Part shown: one piece after another, positions 1-8,434 of the stretch | Layout of the letters: every line of letters begins with the position of its first letter | Position numbering within the stretch: the first letter of the stretch is position 1 | Assembly: GCA_003228495.1 (NCBI GenBank) | Contig: QIDY01000024.1 | Span: 1 to 22,348, forward strand | Source of the DNA: Nitrospirota bacterium | GTDB lineage: Bacteria > Nitrospirota > Nitrospiria > Nitrospirales > UBA8639 | Reading direction: 5' to 3' | DNA length: 22,348 nt | Position numbers and translations under genes: made by a program | Notes under the pieces: model-generated | What the model saw: only the letters and a program-made list of their open reading frames with translations | What the model was told of the DNA's origin: nothing | Database searches by the model: none

Positions 1-144
1 ACAGTCAAAGAGTTAAAGCAAATGGTCGATATTGTAAAAATTGCCATTTCAGTTGTCCGGGAATCATCCAGTTCGAAAAACAATACTCTGCCTGCCACGC
101 CTTCTTGATTCGACAGCATACGGCCATGCACAAGAAGTCATATT
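1..144 (-). other. Window edge: unassigned sequence downstream of the SAM hydrolase gene
   Basis: No gene can be assigned with confidence. On the minus strand one frame is open from a stop at about 140 to the window edge, with a GTG at 131-129 and an ATG at 119-117. It would read about 40 residues (beginning MLSNQEGVAGRVLFFELDD), which could be the start of a further gene in the operon, 13-25 nt after the preceding stop. No Shine-Dalgarno sequence precedes either start, and a second, 40-codon frame (127-5) competes. I see no terminator here, so the end of the long upstream operon is not visible. Confidence 0.25.
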
Positions 145-945
145 TTAGATTAATTCGACATTTTGGCCGACATGTAGCCCACATCGATCGGCAGCACAGC
201 CTTGCTTAATAAATATTTCCAGGTGCCCATTACTATTGATTAACATTTCCGGAAGACCGGTGGCCCCTTCTCCATAATACGTTTTAAGTCCTTTTATTCT
301 GATATCCCCAACTGTTAGCCCTGCACATTCTTGTTTAGTCACAGAACGAAATGTTTCCATTTCTATTGGCGTGATGTCTGTAATTGCGTTCCCAAAGTGA
401 TCGATATACTTAATGCGCCCTTGGAGGACCTGTTGGTGCATCTTTGGTGGATCATCGGGAAGGATGACATAGTCATGGATCAATCGTCCGTAGGAACCGG
501 GCATTTGCCCCTTGGTCAACCAGGCCGCTGAGGGAGCAAATAAATCTCGTCCGTCAAATGTGGTTCCGGCCGAATCTAGGCGATACTGCTTATTCTCAAT
601 CGCCCGAACCTCTACCGAGGCCTCTTCTTTGAAGATATAGCTCAATACACCATTATCAGGAGCCAGGAAAAAATACCGTGCGGTAGAAACAAGCAGCGCG
701 CGCCGATCACTCCCTACAGCGGGGTCCACCACGACAACATGTACGGTCCCGTCGGGATAATATTGGTAGCAAGATTTCAAAAAAAACGCCGCCTGTTCGA
801 TACCATGAGGCGGAATACGATGAGTGAGATCGACGAGACGGACTTGAGGGTTAATCCCCAGCACCACCCCTTTCATGCTGGGCACAAAATAATCCGTTTC
901 TCCAAAATCGGTCAGAAGGGTGATCAATGAAATTGCTGATGGCAT
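145..945 (-). CDS. SAM hydrolase / S-adenosyl-L-methionine hydroxide adenosyltransferase (DUF62 family)
   Basis: A 266-residue cytoplasmic enzyme of the DUF62 (SAM hydroxide adenosyltransferase) family, which splits S-adenosylmethionine with water into adenosine and methionine. The sequence shows the N-terminal TDFG motif (residues 12-15), VDPAVG (73-78), the APDNGVL segment (95-101) and, in the C-terminal beta-barrel domain, the HFGNAITDI stretch typical of the family. Length is normal, so the protein looks complete. The ATG overlaps the greA stop as TAATG, which makes translational coupling likely and places the gene at the tail of the pyr/car/greA transcript. The family is clear; the physiological role (SAM turnover, or clearing of toxic or stray SAM) is not known from this context. 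Halogenases of the same fold use chloride or fluoride, but their extra loop is not evident here. Confidence 0.88.
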   Translation of the reverse strand: MPSAISLITLLTDFGETDYFVPSMKGVVLGINPQVRLVDLTHRIPPHGIEQAAFFLKSCYQYYPDGTVHVVVVDPAVGSDRRALLVSTARYFFLAPDNGVLSYIFKEEASVEVRAIENKQYRLDSAGTTFDGRDLFAPSAAWLTKGQMPGSYGRLIHDYVILPDDPPKMHQQVLQGRIKYIDHFGNAITDITPIEMETFRSVTKQECAGLTVGDIRIKGLKTYYGEGATGLPEMLINSNGHLEIFIKQGCAADRCGLHVGQNVELI

Positions 946-1424
946 TATAAGGGCTCCTCAAAGCAAATCGATTGAATTTCATACTCGATTATTCCAGCTG
1001 GTCGATGCACTTCCACAATATCGCCTACCCGATGACCAATTAACGCTCGACCAATGGGCGACTGCACGGAGATCGAACCGTTTTTTAAATCGGCTTCATC
1101 TTCGCCTACTAAGGTGTACCGTTTTTCTTCTTGAGACTCCATATTAAGCATGGAAACGGTCACGCCGAAGACAATGGTTTCGCTTGCACTACCAGACTTT
1201 TCCACAACTTGAGCATTTGCGAGTTTGTATTCCAATTCGGTCATGCGAGTGTTAATAAATTGTTGATGCTCTTTCGCCGCTTTATACTCGGCATTTTCCT
1301 TTAAATCGCCATGTTCCCGAGCTTCGGTAATGGCTTGAATGTTCTTAGGCCGCTCCTCTCGTTTCAACCGAGTCAGTTCGGCTTGCAGGGCTTCATACCC
1401 TTTTTTCGTCATAGGAATTTTCAT
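945..1424 (-). CDS. greA: Transcription elongation factor GreA
   Basis: A 159-residue GreA, which binds the RNA polymerase secondary channel and stimulates cleavage of backtracked RNA. The N-terminal coiled coil carries the diagnostic tip GDLKENAEY (about residues 39-47) with the acidic residues D40 and E43 that coordinate the catalytic Mg. The C-terminal globular half has the usual PIGRALIGHRVGD stretch. I chose the ATG at 1424-1422 because GGAG lies 9 nt upstream and the protein then begins MKIPMT, as GreA proteins do. A GTG five codons earlier (1439) overlaps that GGAG and is unlikely. It follows carB by about 60 nt and overlaps the SAM hydrolase start by one base. Length and motifs match the family, with no sign of damage. 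Confidence 0.95.
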   Translation of the reverse strand: MKIPMTKKGYEALQAELTRLKREERPKNIQAITEAREHGDLKENAEYKAAKEHQQFINTRMTELEYKLANAQVVEKSGSASETIVFGVTVSMLNMESQEEKRYTLVGEDEADLKNGSISVQSPIGRALIGHRVGDIVEVHRPAGIIEYEIQSICFEEPL

Positions 1425-1488
1425 ACGCCGGCACTCCACATAATTGTCAACGTTTTCCTGCGAACTATGACAGTCTTCCTTCTGGATA

Positions 1489-4400
1489 CTACTTATGATA
1501 TTCCTGCAAACTTTTTACAGTCATGGCCGTTTTTTTCATGGCCTCAATGCCAAATACGGCAGCCTGTGCGCCTTGCATGGTCGTGAAATAAGGAATCCCT
1601 CCGAATACGGCAGCCGTTCGAATTGGAGCCGAATCTTCTTGTGATATTTTATCGCCGACCGTATTGATCACCATGGCCAGTTCTTTATTTTTAATCAAAT
1701 CTCCAATATGAGGGCGTCCTTCTTTGATCTTGTTCACAGCTTGCACAGTGATTCCATGTTGTTGTAAAAAAGCAGCCGTACCCTTCGTCGCCGTCATGGA
1801 AAATCCTAGCTGATCCAGGCATTGCGCTAAACCAAGAACAGCTGGTTTATCACCATCTTTCACGCTTAAGAGCGCCGTCCCACTCAAAGGCATCGCCATT
1901 CCGGTCGCAGCTTGGGATTTAGCAAACGCCCATCCGAAATTTTGATCGATTCCCATGACCTCCCCGGTAGAACGCATTTCAGGTCCTAATAACACGTCAG
2001 AGACCCCGAGTTTGGTAAAAGGAAACACCGCTTCTTTGATGGCGATATGAGAACATTTCGGTACTTGAAGGAAGGCCAAATCTCGTAAGGTTCGTCCAGC
2101 CATGACCTTCATCGCTATTTTGGCTAATGGGATTCCTATGGCTTTACTCACAAAGGGAACCGTTCGAGAGGCACGGGGATTTACTTCTAAAATATACACC
2201 TGATCATCTTTTACCGCATATTGAATGTTCATTAATCCCATAACTTGGAGTTCTTGGGCTAACAGAACGGTTTGCTGTTGAATCGTATGAATAATGTTTG
2301 CAGGAAGGGTATGCGGTGGCAAGGAACATGCTGAGTCTCCAGAGTGAATACCTGCCATTTCCACATGTTCCATAATTCCAGCAACCACCACATCAGTTCC
2401 ATCTGAAATAGCATCGACATCTACTTCGATGGCATCTTCTAAATAATCATCAATGAGTATGGGATGAGAGCCCAAATCGCTGTTCGTATTTTTCTGAAGA
2501 TAGAGATCTAACGATTCGGCATCATAAATAATTTGCATGGCCCGCCCACCCAACACATAGGATGGACGAACCATGACAGGATATCCAATATTGATAGCAA
2601 TAATATGAGCTTCATGTGAAGAGCAGGCTGTTCCGTTTCGGGGTTGTTGCAACCCTAACTCAGTCAACAGATCACTGAATCGTTTACGGTCTTCAGCACG
2701 GTCAATGGCATCAGGCTGAGTTCCGACAATCGTTACCCCTGCTTCGGCCAAAGGTATGGCCAATTTCAGAGGCGTTTGCCCTCCGAACTGGACAACCACA
2801 CCTTCAGGCTGCTCGGTCTCAATAATTTGTAAAACTTCTTCTTTGGTCAAGGGTTCGAAATATAATCTATCGGAAATATCGTAATCCGTGCTGACCGTTT
2901 CCGGATTACAATTGACCATGATGGTCTCAATGCCTTCTTCACGCAAAGCCATGGCCGCATGAACACAGCAATAGTCAAATTCGATGCCCTGCCCGATGCG
3001 ATTGGGGCCGCCACCAAGAATCATTATTTTTCGTTTTTGTGTTGGATGAGCTTCGCAATATACCCCTGACGAAGAATATAAATAGGGTGTATGGGCTTCA
3101 AATTCACCCCCACAGGTATCCACACGCTTAAACACGGTAATGGGATCGGCATTTTTACTATTTCGTGCATGACGAATCCAATCTTCATGGCGTCCGATCA
3201 ATTGCCCCAATCGTTGGTCGGAAAAGCCTATTTTTTTGCCCTGATGGAGCAACGGAAGCAACACATCGGGTAACCTCATTTGCACATTCGACATCGAGCC
3301 GGTTTCGAGATATGGCCGACAAGTACGCACCCATTCGGTTTCAAAGCTTACGATTTGCAGAATTTCATCCAAAAACCAGGGATCAATTTTTGTTCGTTGA
3401 TACACCTCCTCAACAGACATCCCAATCCTGAACGCATCGGCCACGTGCCACAATCGATCAGCCGTTGGCATACGAAGGACCGTGTGAATCACTTCAAAAA
3501 GTGGGTGCTGAGTGGAATTTGTTTCTTGTTTGCCATCCAGGCCATGTAACGACACAAGCCCGGATCGATCCGTTTCTAAAGACCGAATGGCTTTTTGCAG
3601 GGCTTCTTTAAACGTTCCTCCTAAAGCCATGGCTTCGCCAACCGACTTCATATGGGTCGTAAGTGTGCGATCGACGCCCTCAAATTTTTCAAACGTAAAT
3701 CGTGGAATTTTCACGACGACATAATCAATCGTCGGCTCAAAGCAGGCCTTGGTCACTTGAGTAATGTCATTAGGAATTTCATCAAGGGTATATCCCACCG
3801 CCAGCTTTGCGGCAATTTTGGCAATAGGAAAACCTGTGGCCTTCGAGGCTAAAGCCGAACTCCGTGACACACGAGGATTCATTTCTATGACGATGAGTTC
3901 TCCGTTGTCCGGATTAACGGCGAATTGAATATTCGAACCACCTGTGTCCACGCCAATTTCTCGAATAATCCGTATCGCCGCATCACGCATATATTGATAT
4001 TCTTTATCCGATAAGGTCATTGCTGGCGCCACGGTGATGCTATCACCCGTATGCACGCCCATGGGATCCAAGTTCTCGATGGGACAGACAATAACCACAT
4101 TGTCTTTTGAGTCACGCATGACTTCTAATTCATATTCCTTCCATCCTAAAAGCGATTGCTCAACCAGGACTTGACCAATGGGGCTCGTCACCAATGCCCA
4201 ATCGATATACCCATCAAATTCTTCACGGTTGTAGGCAATGTTTCCGCCTGCCCCACCGAGAGTAAAGGAGGGACGCACAATAGCTGGAAAGCCGATATCT
4301 TCAATGAGCAGAAGCGCTTCTTCTCGTGAGCGTATCGAGCCACTCCTTGCCACTTGCAGACCAATGCGTTCAATTGCTTTTTTGAAGAGGTCTCGATCTT

Positions 4401-4779
4401 CAGCTTTTTGAATGGAGGCATAGGACGCGCCAATCAGGGTAATGCCATATTTGTCTAAGATTCCCCGTTGGGCCAATTCAACCGCCAGGTTCAAAGCCGT
4501 TTGTCCACCCATTGTTGGTAACAACGCATCGGGCCGATCTCGCTCAAAGATGGCTTCCACAACTTCCACTGTAATGGGTTCAACATACGTTCGATCAGCG
4601 AGATCCGGATCAGTCATGATGGAAGCGGGATTGCTATTCAGCAAAACGACTTCATAGCCTTCTTCTTTGAGCGCCTTGCACGCCTGCGTTCCTGAATAAT
4701 CGAATTCACAAGCCTGTCCAATAATAATCGGTCCGGACCCGATTAAAAAAATTCGATGAATATCATTTCGGCGAGGCAT
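1489..4779 (-). CDS. carB: Carbamoyl-phosphate synthase large subunit
   Basis: A 1096-residue large subunit that makes carbamoyl phosphate from bicarbonate, ATP and the ammonia delivered by CarA, feeding pyrimidine and arginine synthesis. The two homologous halves are visible. The first opens with the GSGPIIIGQACEFDYSG nucleotide-binding segment (residues 14-30) and contains an ATP-grasp region with a GGAGGNIAYN loop. The second opens with ILGGGPNRIGQGIEFDY (near 590) and has its own ATP-grasp. The last 130 or so residues (from about 963) form the methylglyoxal-synthase-like allosteric domain, which in enteric enzymes binds UMP, IMP or ornithine. Length is close to the usual 1070-1080, with no frameshift. 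The ATG at 4779 has only a weak purine-rich stretch (GAGAA) upstream. It is separated from carA by two lipoprotein genes, an unusual insertion in the car operon. Confidence 0.97.
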   Translation of the reverse strand: MPRRNDIHRIFLIGSGPIIIGQACEFDYSGTQACKALKEEGYEVVLLNSNPASIMTDPDLADRTYVEPITVEVVEAIFERDRPDALLPTMGGQTALNLAVELAQRGILDKYGITLIGASYASIQKAEDRDLFKKAIERIGLQVARSGSIRSREEALLLIEDIGFPAIVRPSFTLGGAGGNIAYNREEFDGYIDWALVTSPIGQVLVEQSLLGWKEYELEVMRDSKDNVVIVCPIENLDPMGVHTGDSITVAPAMTLSDKEYQYMRDAAIRIIREIGVDTGGSNIQFAVNPDNGELIVIEMNPRVSRSSALASKATGFPIAKIAAKLAVGYTLDEIPNDITQVTKACFEPTIDYVVVKIPRFTFEKFEGVDRTLTTHMKSVGEAMALGGTFKEALQKAIRSLETDRSGLVSLHGLDGKQETNSTQHPLFEVIHTVLRMPTADRLWHVADAFRIGMSVEEVYQRTKIDPWFLDEILQIVSFETEWVRTCRPYLETGSMSNVQMRLPDVLLPLLHQGKKIGFSDQRLGQLIGRHEDWIRHARNSKNADPITVFKRVDTCGGEFEAHTPYLYSSSGVYCEAHPTQKRKIMILGGGPNRIGQGIEFDYCCVHAAMALREEGIETIMVNCNPETVSTDYDISDRLYFEPLTKEEVLQIIETEQPEGVVVQFGGQTPLKLAIPLAEAGVTIVGTQPDAIDRAEDRKRFSDLLTELGLQQPRNGTACSSHEAHIIAINIGYPVMVRPSYVLGGRAMQIIYDAESLDLYLQKNTNSDLGSHPILIDDYLEDAIEVDVDAISDGTDVVVAGIMEHVEMAGIHSGDSACSLPPHTLPANIIHTIQQQTVLLAQELQVMGLMNIQYAVKDDQVYILEVNPRASRTVPFVSKAIGIPLAKIAMKVMAGRTLRDLAFLQVPKCSHIAIKEAVFPFTKLGVSDVLLGPEMRSTGEVMGIDQNFGWAFAKSQAATGMAMPLSGTALLSVKDGDKPAVLGLAQCLDQLGFSMTATKGTAAFLQQHGITVQAVNKIKEGRPHIGDLIKNKELAMVINTVGDKISQEDSAPIRTAAVFGGIPYFTTMQGAQAAVFGIEAMKKTAMTVKSLQEYHK

Positions 4780-4807
4780 ATAATATTCTCAGAAACTTTC
4801 GAAGTAA

Positions 4808-5674
4808 TTAAGGAAGAGTTTGTGGTTGGCTGTCTGTCGAATCCGGCGACTTCGGGCGATAATATCGCATCGCCTGTGGAATCCACGCTTCGATCTGATC
4901 AATACGAGTGACATCGGACGGATGAGTGGATAGAAATTCAGGAATGGAACCTTGACTGCGGAAACAAAATTTTCCGATCATTTTTCTTGGGCAACCACTC
5001 ATCCGTTCCCAAAACGGGACAGCTTCACGTGGGTCATATCCAGCCTTTGCCATCAATTGCAAACCAATAAAATCAGCTTCGGTTTCCTGTGCACGAGAAT
5101 TTGGCAAGGTCACCCCCACCCCATAGGCGCTCATGGCTCCAATCGCAAGGCCTGGATCAATCCCTCCTGTCGCCGCTCCGGCCAGGGCGCCAAGTTGAGC
5201 AATCTGCTCAAGGATTCCCCGGCTATAACGTTCGGCCCCATGTCGTTGAAGGGCATGCGCCACTTCATGAGCCATGACAGTCGCTAATCCAGCTTCAGTT
5301 TTGGTTTTTTTTAAAATTCCTGTAAATATGGCTACTTTCCCACCTGGAAGAGCAAAAGCGTTCACCTGTTCATCATCGTCAATTACTGCAAATTCCCAGA
5401 CATATTCTGGCTTATTCGCGGCTTTGGCAATTCGTTGCCCGACACGATTGACCATCAGCGTATCTTTGCTTAAAGGGGCTTGTTTCAACACTTCCCGAAA
5501 TGCTGCAAGACCCAAAGCTATTTCTTTTTCCTCAGAAATGTAAATTAATTGATCGCGTGCCGTGCCCGGGGCTTTTTGACAGGCCACGACAAGTAAACAG
5601 ACAAGCCCGAGACAGAGTGACTGAACTATTCTGCATTTATCGTAAGTAAGTCGTGGAAAAAATTGGAGATTCAT
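4808..5674 (-). CDS. M48 family zinc metalloprotease lipoprotein (LoiP/YggG-like)
   Basis: A 288-residue M48-type peptidase, probably anchored in the envelope. The N-terminus is a lipoprotein signal ending in the lipobox VVAC (C32). The catalytic zinc motif HEVAH is at residues 136-140, and the third ligand region ETEAD is at 197-201, followed by a late STHP segment also common in the family. This matches single-domain periplasmic M48 proteases such as LoiP and the catalytic part of BepA, which handle outer-membrane protein quality control. There are no TPR repeats after the protease domain, so a LoiP-like role fits better than BepA. It sits 17 nt after sppA and 28 nt before carB, all co-directional, so it is probably transcribed from the pyr promoter. 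The substrate is unknown. Confidence 0.87.
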   Translation of the reverse strand: MNLQFFPRLTYDKCRIVQSLCLGLVCLLVVACQKAPGTARDQLIYISEEKEIALGLAAFREVLKQAPLSKDTLMVNRVGQRIAKAANKPEYVWEFAVIDDDEQVNAFALPGGKVAIFTGILKKTKTEAGLATVMAHEVAHALQRHGAERYSRGILEQIAQLGALAGAATGGIDPGLAIGAMSAYGVGVTLPNSRAQETEADFIGLQLMAKAGYDPREAVPFWERMSGCPRKMIGKFCFRSQGSIPEFLSTHPSDVTRIDQIEAWIPQAMRYYRPKSPDSTDSQPQTLP

Positions 5675-5691
5675 TCGGGTACTCTATGTGA

Positions 5692-6657
5692 TTAAGGAAT
5701 CCACATATATAGCATCTGAGGAGTTCCACCATGTAAGGCACCAATGAAGGTATTGGCATTAATTTGGGGAAATCCCAACTGTCCCATCACGGGAGGCTCA
5801 AAATGGGAATAAATATTCTGGTGAGCGTCACGACTTTTCCGCGTGTACGTGACCACTTGTGCATCGGTTAACTGAGCGCTCTTTATTGCCCATTCGATGG
5901 CATCATCGAGATAGCCAATCTCATCAATCAATCCTTCCGCTTGGGCAATATCAGCGGTGTAAATTCGACCATCAGCCAGTTGGCGGATCCGCGTTTTATG
6001 TAATTTAGGTCGTCCTTTCTCCACAACCGTAAGAAAGCGGGCATATAGTCTATCAATGACATCTTGGAAAATAGCACGTTCTTCATCCTTCATGGCACGA
6101 AACGGCGATCCCATAGATTTCTTTGGACCCGAGACGATTGCGGCAGGGTGGATACCAACTTTTTCCAATAATCCTTGCGCATTGATTGTCAGCATGATCA
6201 CGCCGATACTCCCCGTAATGGTCGATGGATGCGCAAAAATATAGTCAGAAGCCATCGCCACGTAATAGCCACCGGATGTTCCCAAATCCATAATCGAAGC
6301 GATAATGGGCACCCCTCGCTTTTGCTTGAATTCCTGAAGCTCGTGATACAGAATATCCGAGGATGTCACAGTTCCTCCAGGGGTGTTAATCCGAAGCACA
6401 ATGGCCTTGATGTGCTCATCTTTTTCGGCTTTGGTTAATTCTTCTTTGAGTCGGGCTGGGAGGCTGGGTCCAGGAAAAAGGCCCGAGGGCGTACTAGTGG
6501 TTAAGGCTCCGGAAATATCAATTAACAGGACTTTTTCCGTACCTTCCCCGGAAATTTTGGTTTCCTGTAATGGTCCTTTACCGGAAAATACATCAACATG
6601 AATGCATCCTCCTAAGACAAACAGAAGAACAAGAGCCAATCCGAGTCTTTTAGGCAT
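5692..6657 (-). CDS. sppA: Signal peptide peptidase SppA-type serine protease (S49), predicted lipoprotein
   Basis: A 321-residue, single-domain S49 peptidase that degrades cleaved signal peptides in the membrane. The expected catalytic Ser-Lys dyad is present: S128 in the TSGGYY motif and K180 in GPKKSMGSP. The spacing of 52 residues is the same as that recalled for the Bacillus subtilis enzyme (S147/K199). The N-terminus is hydrophobic and ends in LGGC (C18), a good lipobox, so the protein is probably lipid-anchored rather than held by an uncleaved helix. Its length fits the short form, not the double-domain E. coli protein. The start ATG overlaps the end of carA by 8 nt, so it is translationally coupled to a pyrimidine gene although its job is envelope housekeeping. 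Confidence 0.9.
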   Translation of the reverse strand: MPKRLGLALVLLFVLGGCIHVDVFSGKGPLQETKISGEGTEKVLLIDISGALTTSTPSGLFPGPSLPARLKEELTKAEKDEHIKAIVLRINTPGGTVTSSDILYHELQEFKQKRGVPIIASIMDLGTSGGYYVAMASDYIFAHPSTITGSIGVIMLTINAQGLLEKVGIHPAAIVSGPKKSMGSPFRAMKDEERAIFQDVIDRLYARFLTVVEKGRPKLHKTRIRQLADGRIYTADIAQAEGLIDEIGYLDDAIEWAIKSAQLTDAQVVTYTRKSRDAHQNIYSHFEPPVMGQLGFPQINANTFIGALHGGTPQMLYMWIP

Positions 6658-7840
6658 TCTGCCGACCTTTCATCATATCCACAAACTGTTGAAAGAGATA
6701 GGATGAATCATGAGGGCCCGGTGAGGCTTCGGGATGATATTGGACGGAGAGAATCGGGCTATCCAGCCCCACCATCCCTTCACAACATCCATCATTCAGA
6801 CTCCGATGTGTCACCTCCATTCGTCCAATTGGGGTGTCAAAACCTTGAGTAGTCCAGATCGCCTCTTTATGTTCTTTGTGAGGAAGTGTCACCGCAAAGT
6901 TGTGGTTCTGGGACGTAATTTCAGTCTTTCTTGTCCGAAGATCCATGACAGGATGATTCGCTCCATGATGCCCAAAAGTCAATTTATGAGTGCTCAGGCC
7001 TAAGGCCAATCCTAATATCTGATGCCCTAAACAAATACCGAAAATCGGCCTCCAACCCAGCAGGGCCTTGACCGCTTTCACTGCATATGACACCGCTTCA
7101 GGATCTCCAGGGCCGTTAGATAAAAATAGGCCATCAGGATGCAGTTTGCGAATATCTTCCGCACTGGTGGAGGCCGGCACGACCTGAACCTGGCAACCTA
7201 TATCCACCAGACTCCGAAGAATATGATGCTTGACCCCGAAATCCATCACCACAACCTTATATGATGAAGAGTGTGTAGCCCGTTCAGAAAGCGAAGAGCC
7301 ATTCGTATCAGAACTTAGGGCCGCGCTTCCCATGGACCAGGGATATGAAGCAGCACATGTGACTTCTTTCACCAAATCTCGACCAACTATAGGTGGTGCA
7401 ATCTGAGCTTTGGCCGCTAATGAGACCCCATCCAGATCTACATGAGAAATCACTCCCATTTGAGAGCCCTTCTCGCGTATATGACTCGTTACCGCCCGGG
7501 TATCAATCCCTTGGATACTTACAACTTTATGTTGGAGCAAAAATTCTTCAAGCGATTGACGTCCACGCCAATTGCTCATTCGCTTAGATGCTTCCCGCAC
7601 GATATAACCTTCAGCCCAAATCCGACGAGATTCGTCATCATCAGGCGTAACACCATAATTTCCAATTTGTGTACTGGTCATCAACACAATCTGACCTTTA
7701 TAGGAAGGATCTGTCAAAATTTCCTGATACCCGGTCATGGCGGTATTGAAAACCACTTCACCAATGGTCTCGCCTTCAAACCCAAGGGCTTCTCCTGTAA
7801 AGACTGTTCCATCGGCTAAAGCTAAAACTGCCGGCTTCAC
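6650..7840 (-). CDS. carA: Carbamoyl-phosphate synthase small (glutamine amidotransferase) subunit
   Basis: A 396-residue glutaminase subunit that hydrolyses glutamine and channels ammonia to CarB. The N-terminal CarA-specific domain includes the GEVVFNTAMTGYQEILTDPSY segment (split here as residues 27-40 and 41-47). The C-terminal class I amidotransferase carries the nucleophile C270 in GICLGHQ, with H369 and E371 in the YHPEASPGP motif, so the triad is complete. A serine-rich stretch (about residues 171-193) joins the two domains. The start is GTG at 7840-7838, preceded by AGGTGAT; no in-frame ATG nearby fits the family N-terminus. It follows the DUF4149 gene by 57 nt without a visible terminator and overlaps sppA at its 3' end. 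Confidence 0.96.
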   Translation of the reverse strand: MKPAVLALADGTVFTGEALGFEGETIGEVVFNTAMTGYQEILTDPSYKGQIVLMTSTQIGNYGVTPDDDESRRIWAEGYIVREASKRMSNWRGRQSLEEFLLQHKVVSIQGIDTRAVTSHIREKGSQMGVISHVDLDGVSLAAKAQIAPPIVGRDLVKEVTCAASYPWSMGSAALSSDTNGSSLSERATHSSSYKVVVMDFGVKHHILRSLVDIGCQVQVVPASTSAEDIRKLHPDGLFLSNGPGDPEAVSYAVKAVKALLGWRPIFGICLGHQILGLALGLSTHKLTFGHHGANHPVMDLRTRKTEITSQNHNFAVTLPHKEHKEAIWTTQGFDTPIGRMEVTHRSLNDGCCEGMVGLDSPILSVQYHPEASPGPHDSSYLFQQFVDMMKGRQNA

Positions 7841-7897
7841 ATCATCACCTGTTTAGTATTTTGTTCCATCGAATGTGGTACTTCCTCAAAGAACCTC

Positions 7898-8431
7898 TCA
7901 GCGGGCATCAGCCAGATGATGAACAAGGGTTTTTCTTAATTTCAGAATAAACAAAGAAAAGGCTAGTCCGACATTCACAAGATGCAAAGCCCGAACGATC
8001 ATATGCAAACGAAAGAACTGACCGTATGCCAGGTCTTTTTCTTCTTTGGAGATAGCTTCAAAGGCTTGCTCTTGTAAGGTTACGGCTTGAGGCCCCAAGA
8101 TTCCAAGAATTCCCATTGTCACCACAAACATACCTCCCAGAAGCCACCATTCCCACCCCATGACCGAAAATATATAAGAGGTATCTCGTCCATAGGTTCG
8201 AAAACGCAGAAACGCCACAAGACTGAGTACAAGTAATATTCCGAGGTTTAGGTATCCATACCCATCAAATACGCGACGTAAAAACCGGCCAGCCGGTTCC
8301 ATCCCAAAAGAATTAAACACAGCCGGAATGACCACGGCAATAATGACGACCAAGCCACCTACCCATAAAGTTAACGCGCACATTTCCACAAAAAACCCAA
8401 TCATGCCCCAATTCACGCGCTTCCTTTCCAT
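7898..8431 (-). CDS. DUF4149-type four-helix membrane protein
   Basis: A 177-residue integral membrane protein with about four transmembrane segments (roughly residues 10-38, 57-77, 93-113 and 143-165). The first segment has the WVGGLVV...IPAVF pattern followed by AGRFLRRVF, which resembles DUF4149/TMEM205-like proteins. No catalytic motif is visible and the function is unknown. The ATG lies only 3 nt after the pyrC stop and carA follows 57 nt later, so it is embedded in the pyr operon. Family assignment rests on the first helix pattern and topology; it could also be described simply as a conserved membrane protein. Confidence 0.7.
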   Translation of the reverse strand: MERKRVNWGMIGFFVEMCALTLWVGGLVVIIAVVIPAVFNSFGMEPAGRFLRRVFDGYGYLNLGILLVLSLVAFLRFRTYGRDTSYIFSVMGWEWWLLGGMFVVTMGILGILGPQAVTLQEQAFEAISKEEKDLAYGQFFRLHMIVRALHLVNVGLAFSLFILKLRKTLVHHLADAR

Positions 8432-8434
8432 GGG

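Noticed and set aside
1437..1460. TTGACA just upstream of greA as a separate promoter
   Set aside because: There is no -10 box at proper distance before the greA start; the spacing would place it inside the coding sequence.
3165..3852. Several plus-strand open frames of 60-90 codons opposite carB
   Set aside because: They are antisense to strongly conserved carB coding sequence, overlap each other, and have no ribosome sites or recognisable proteins.
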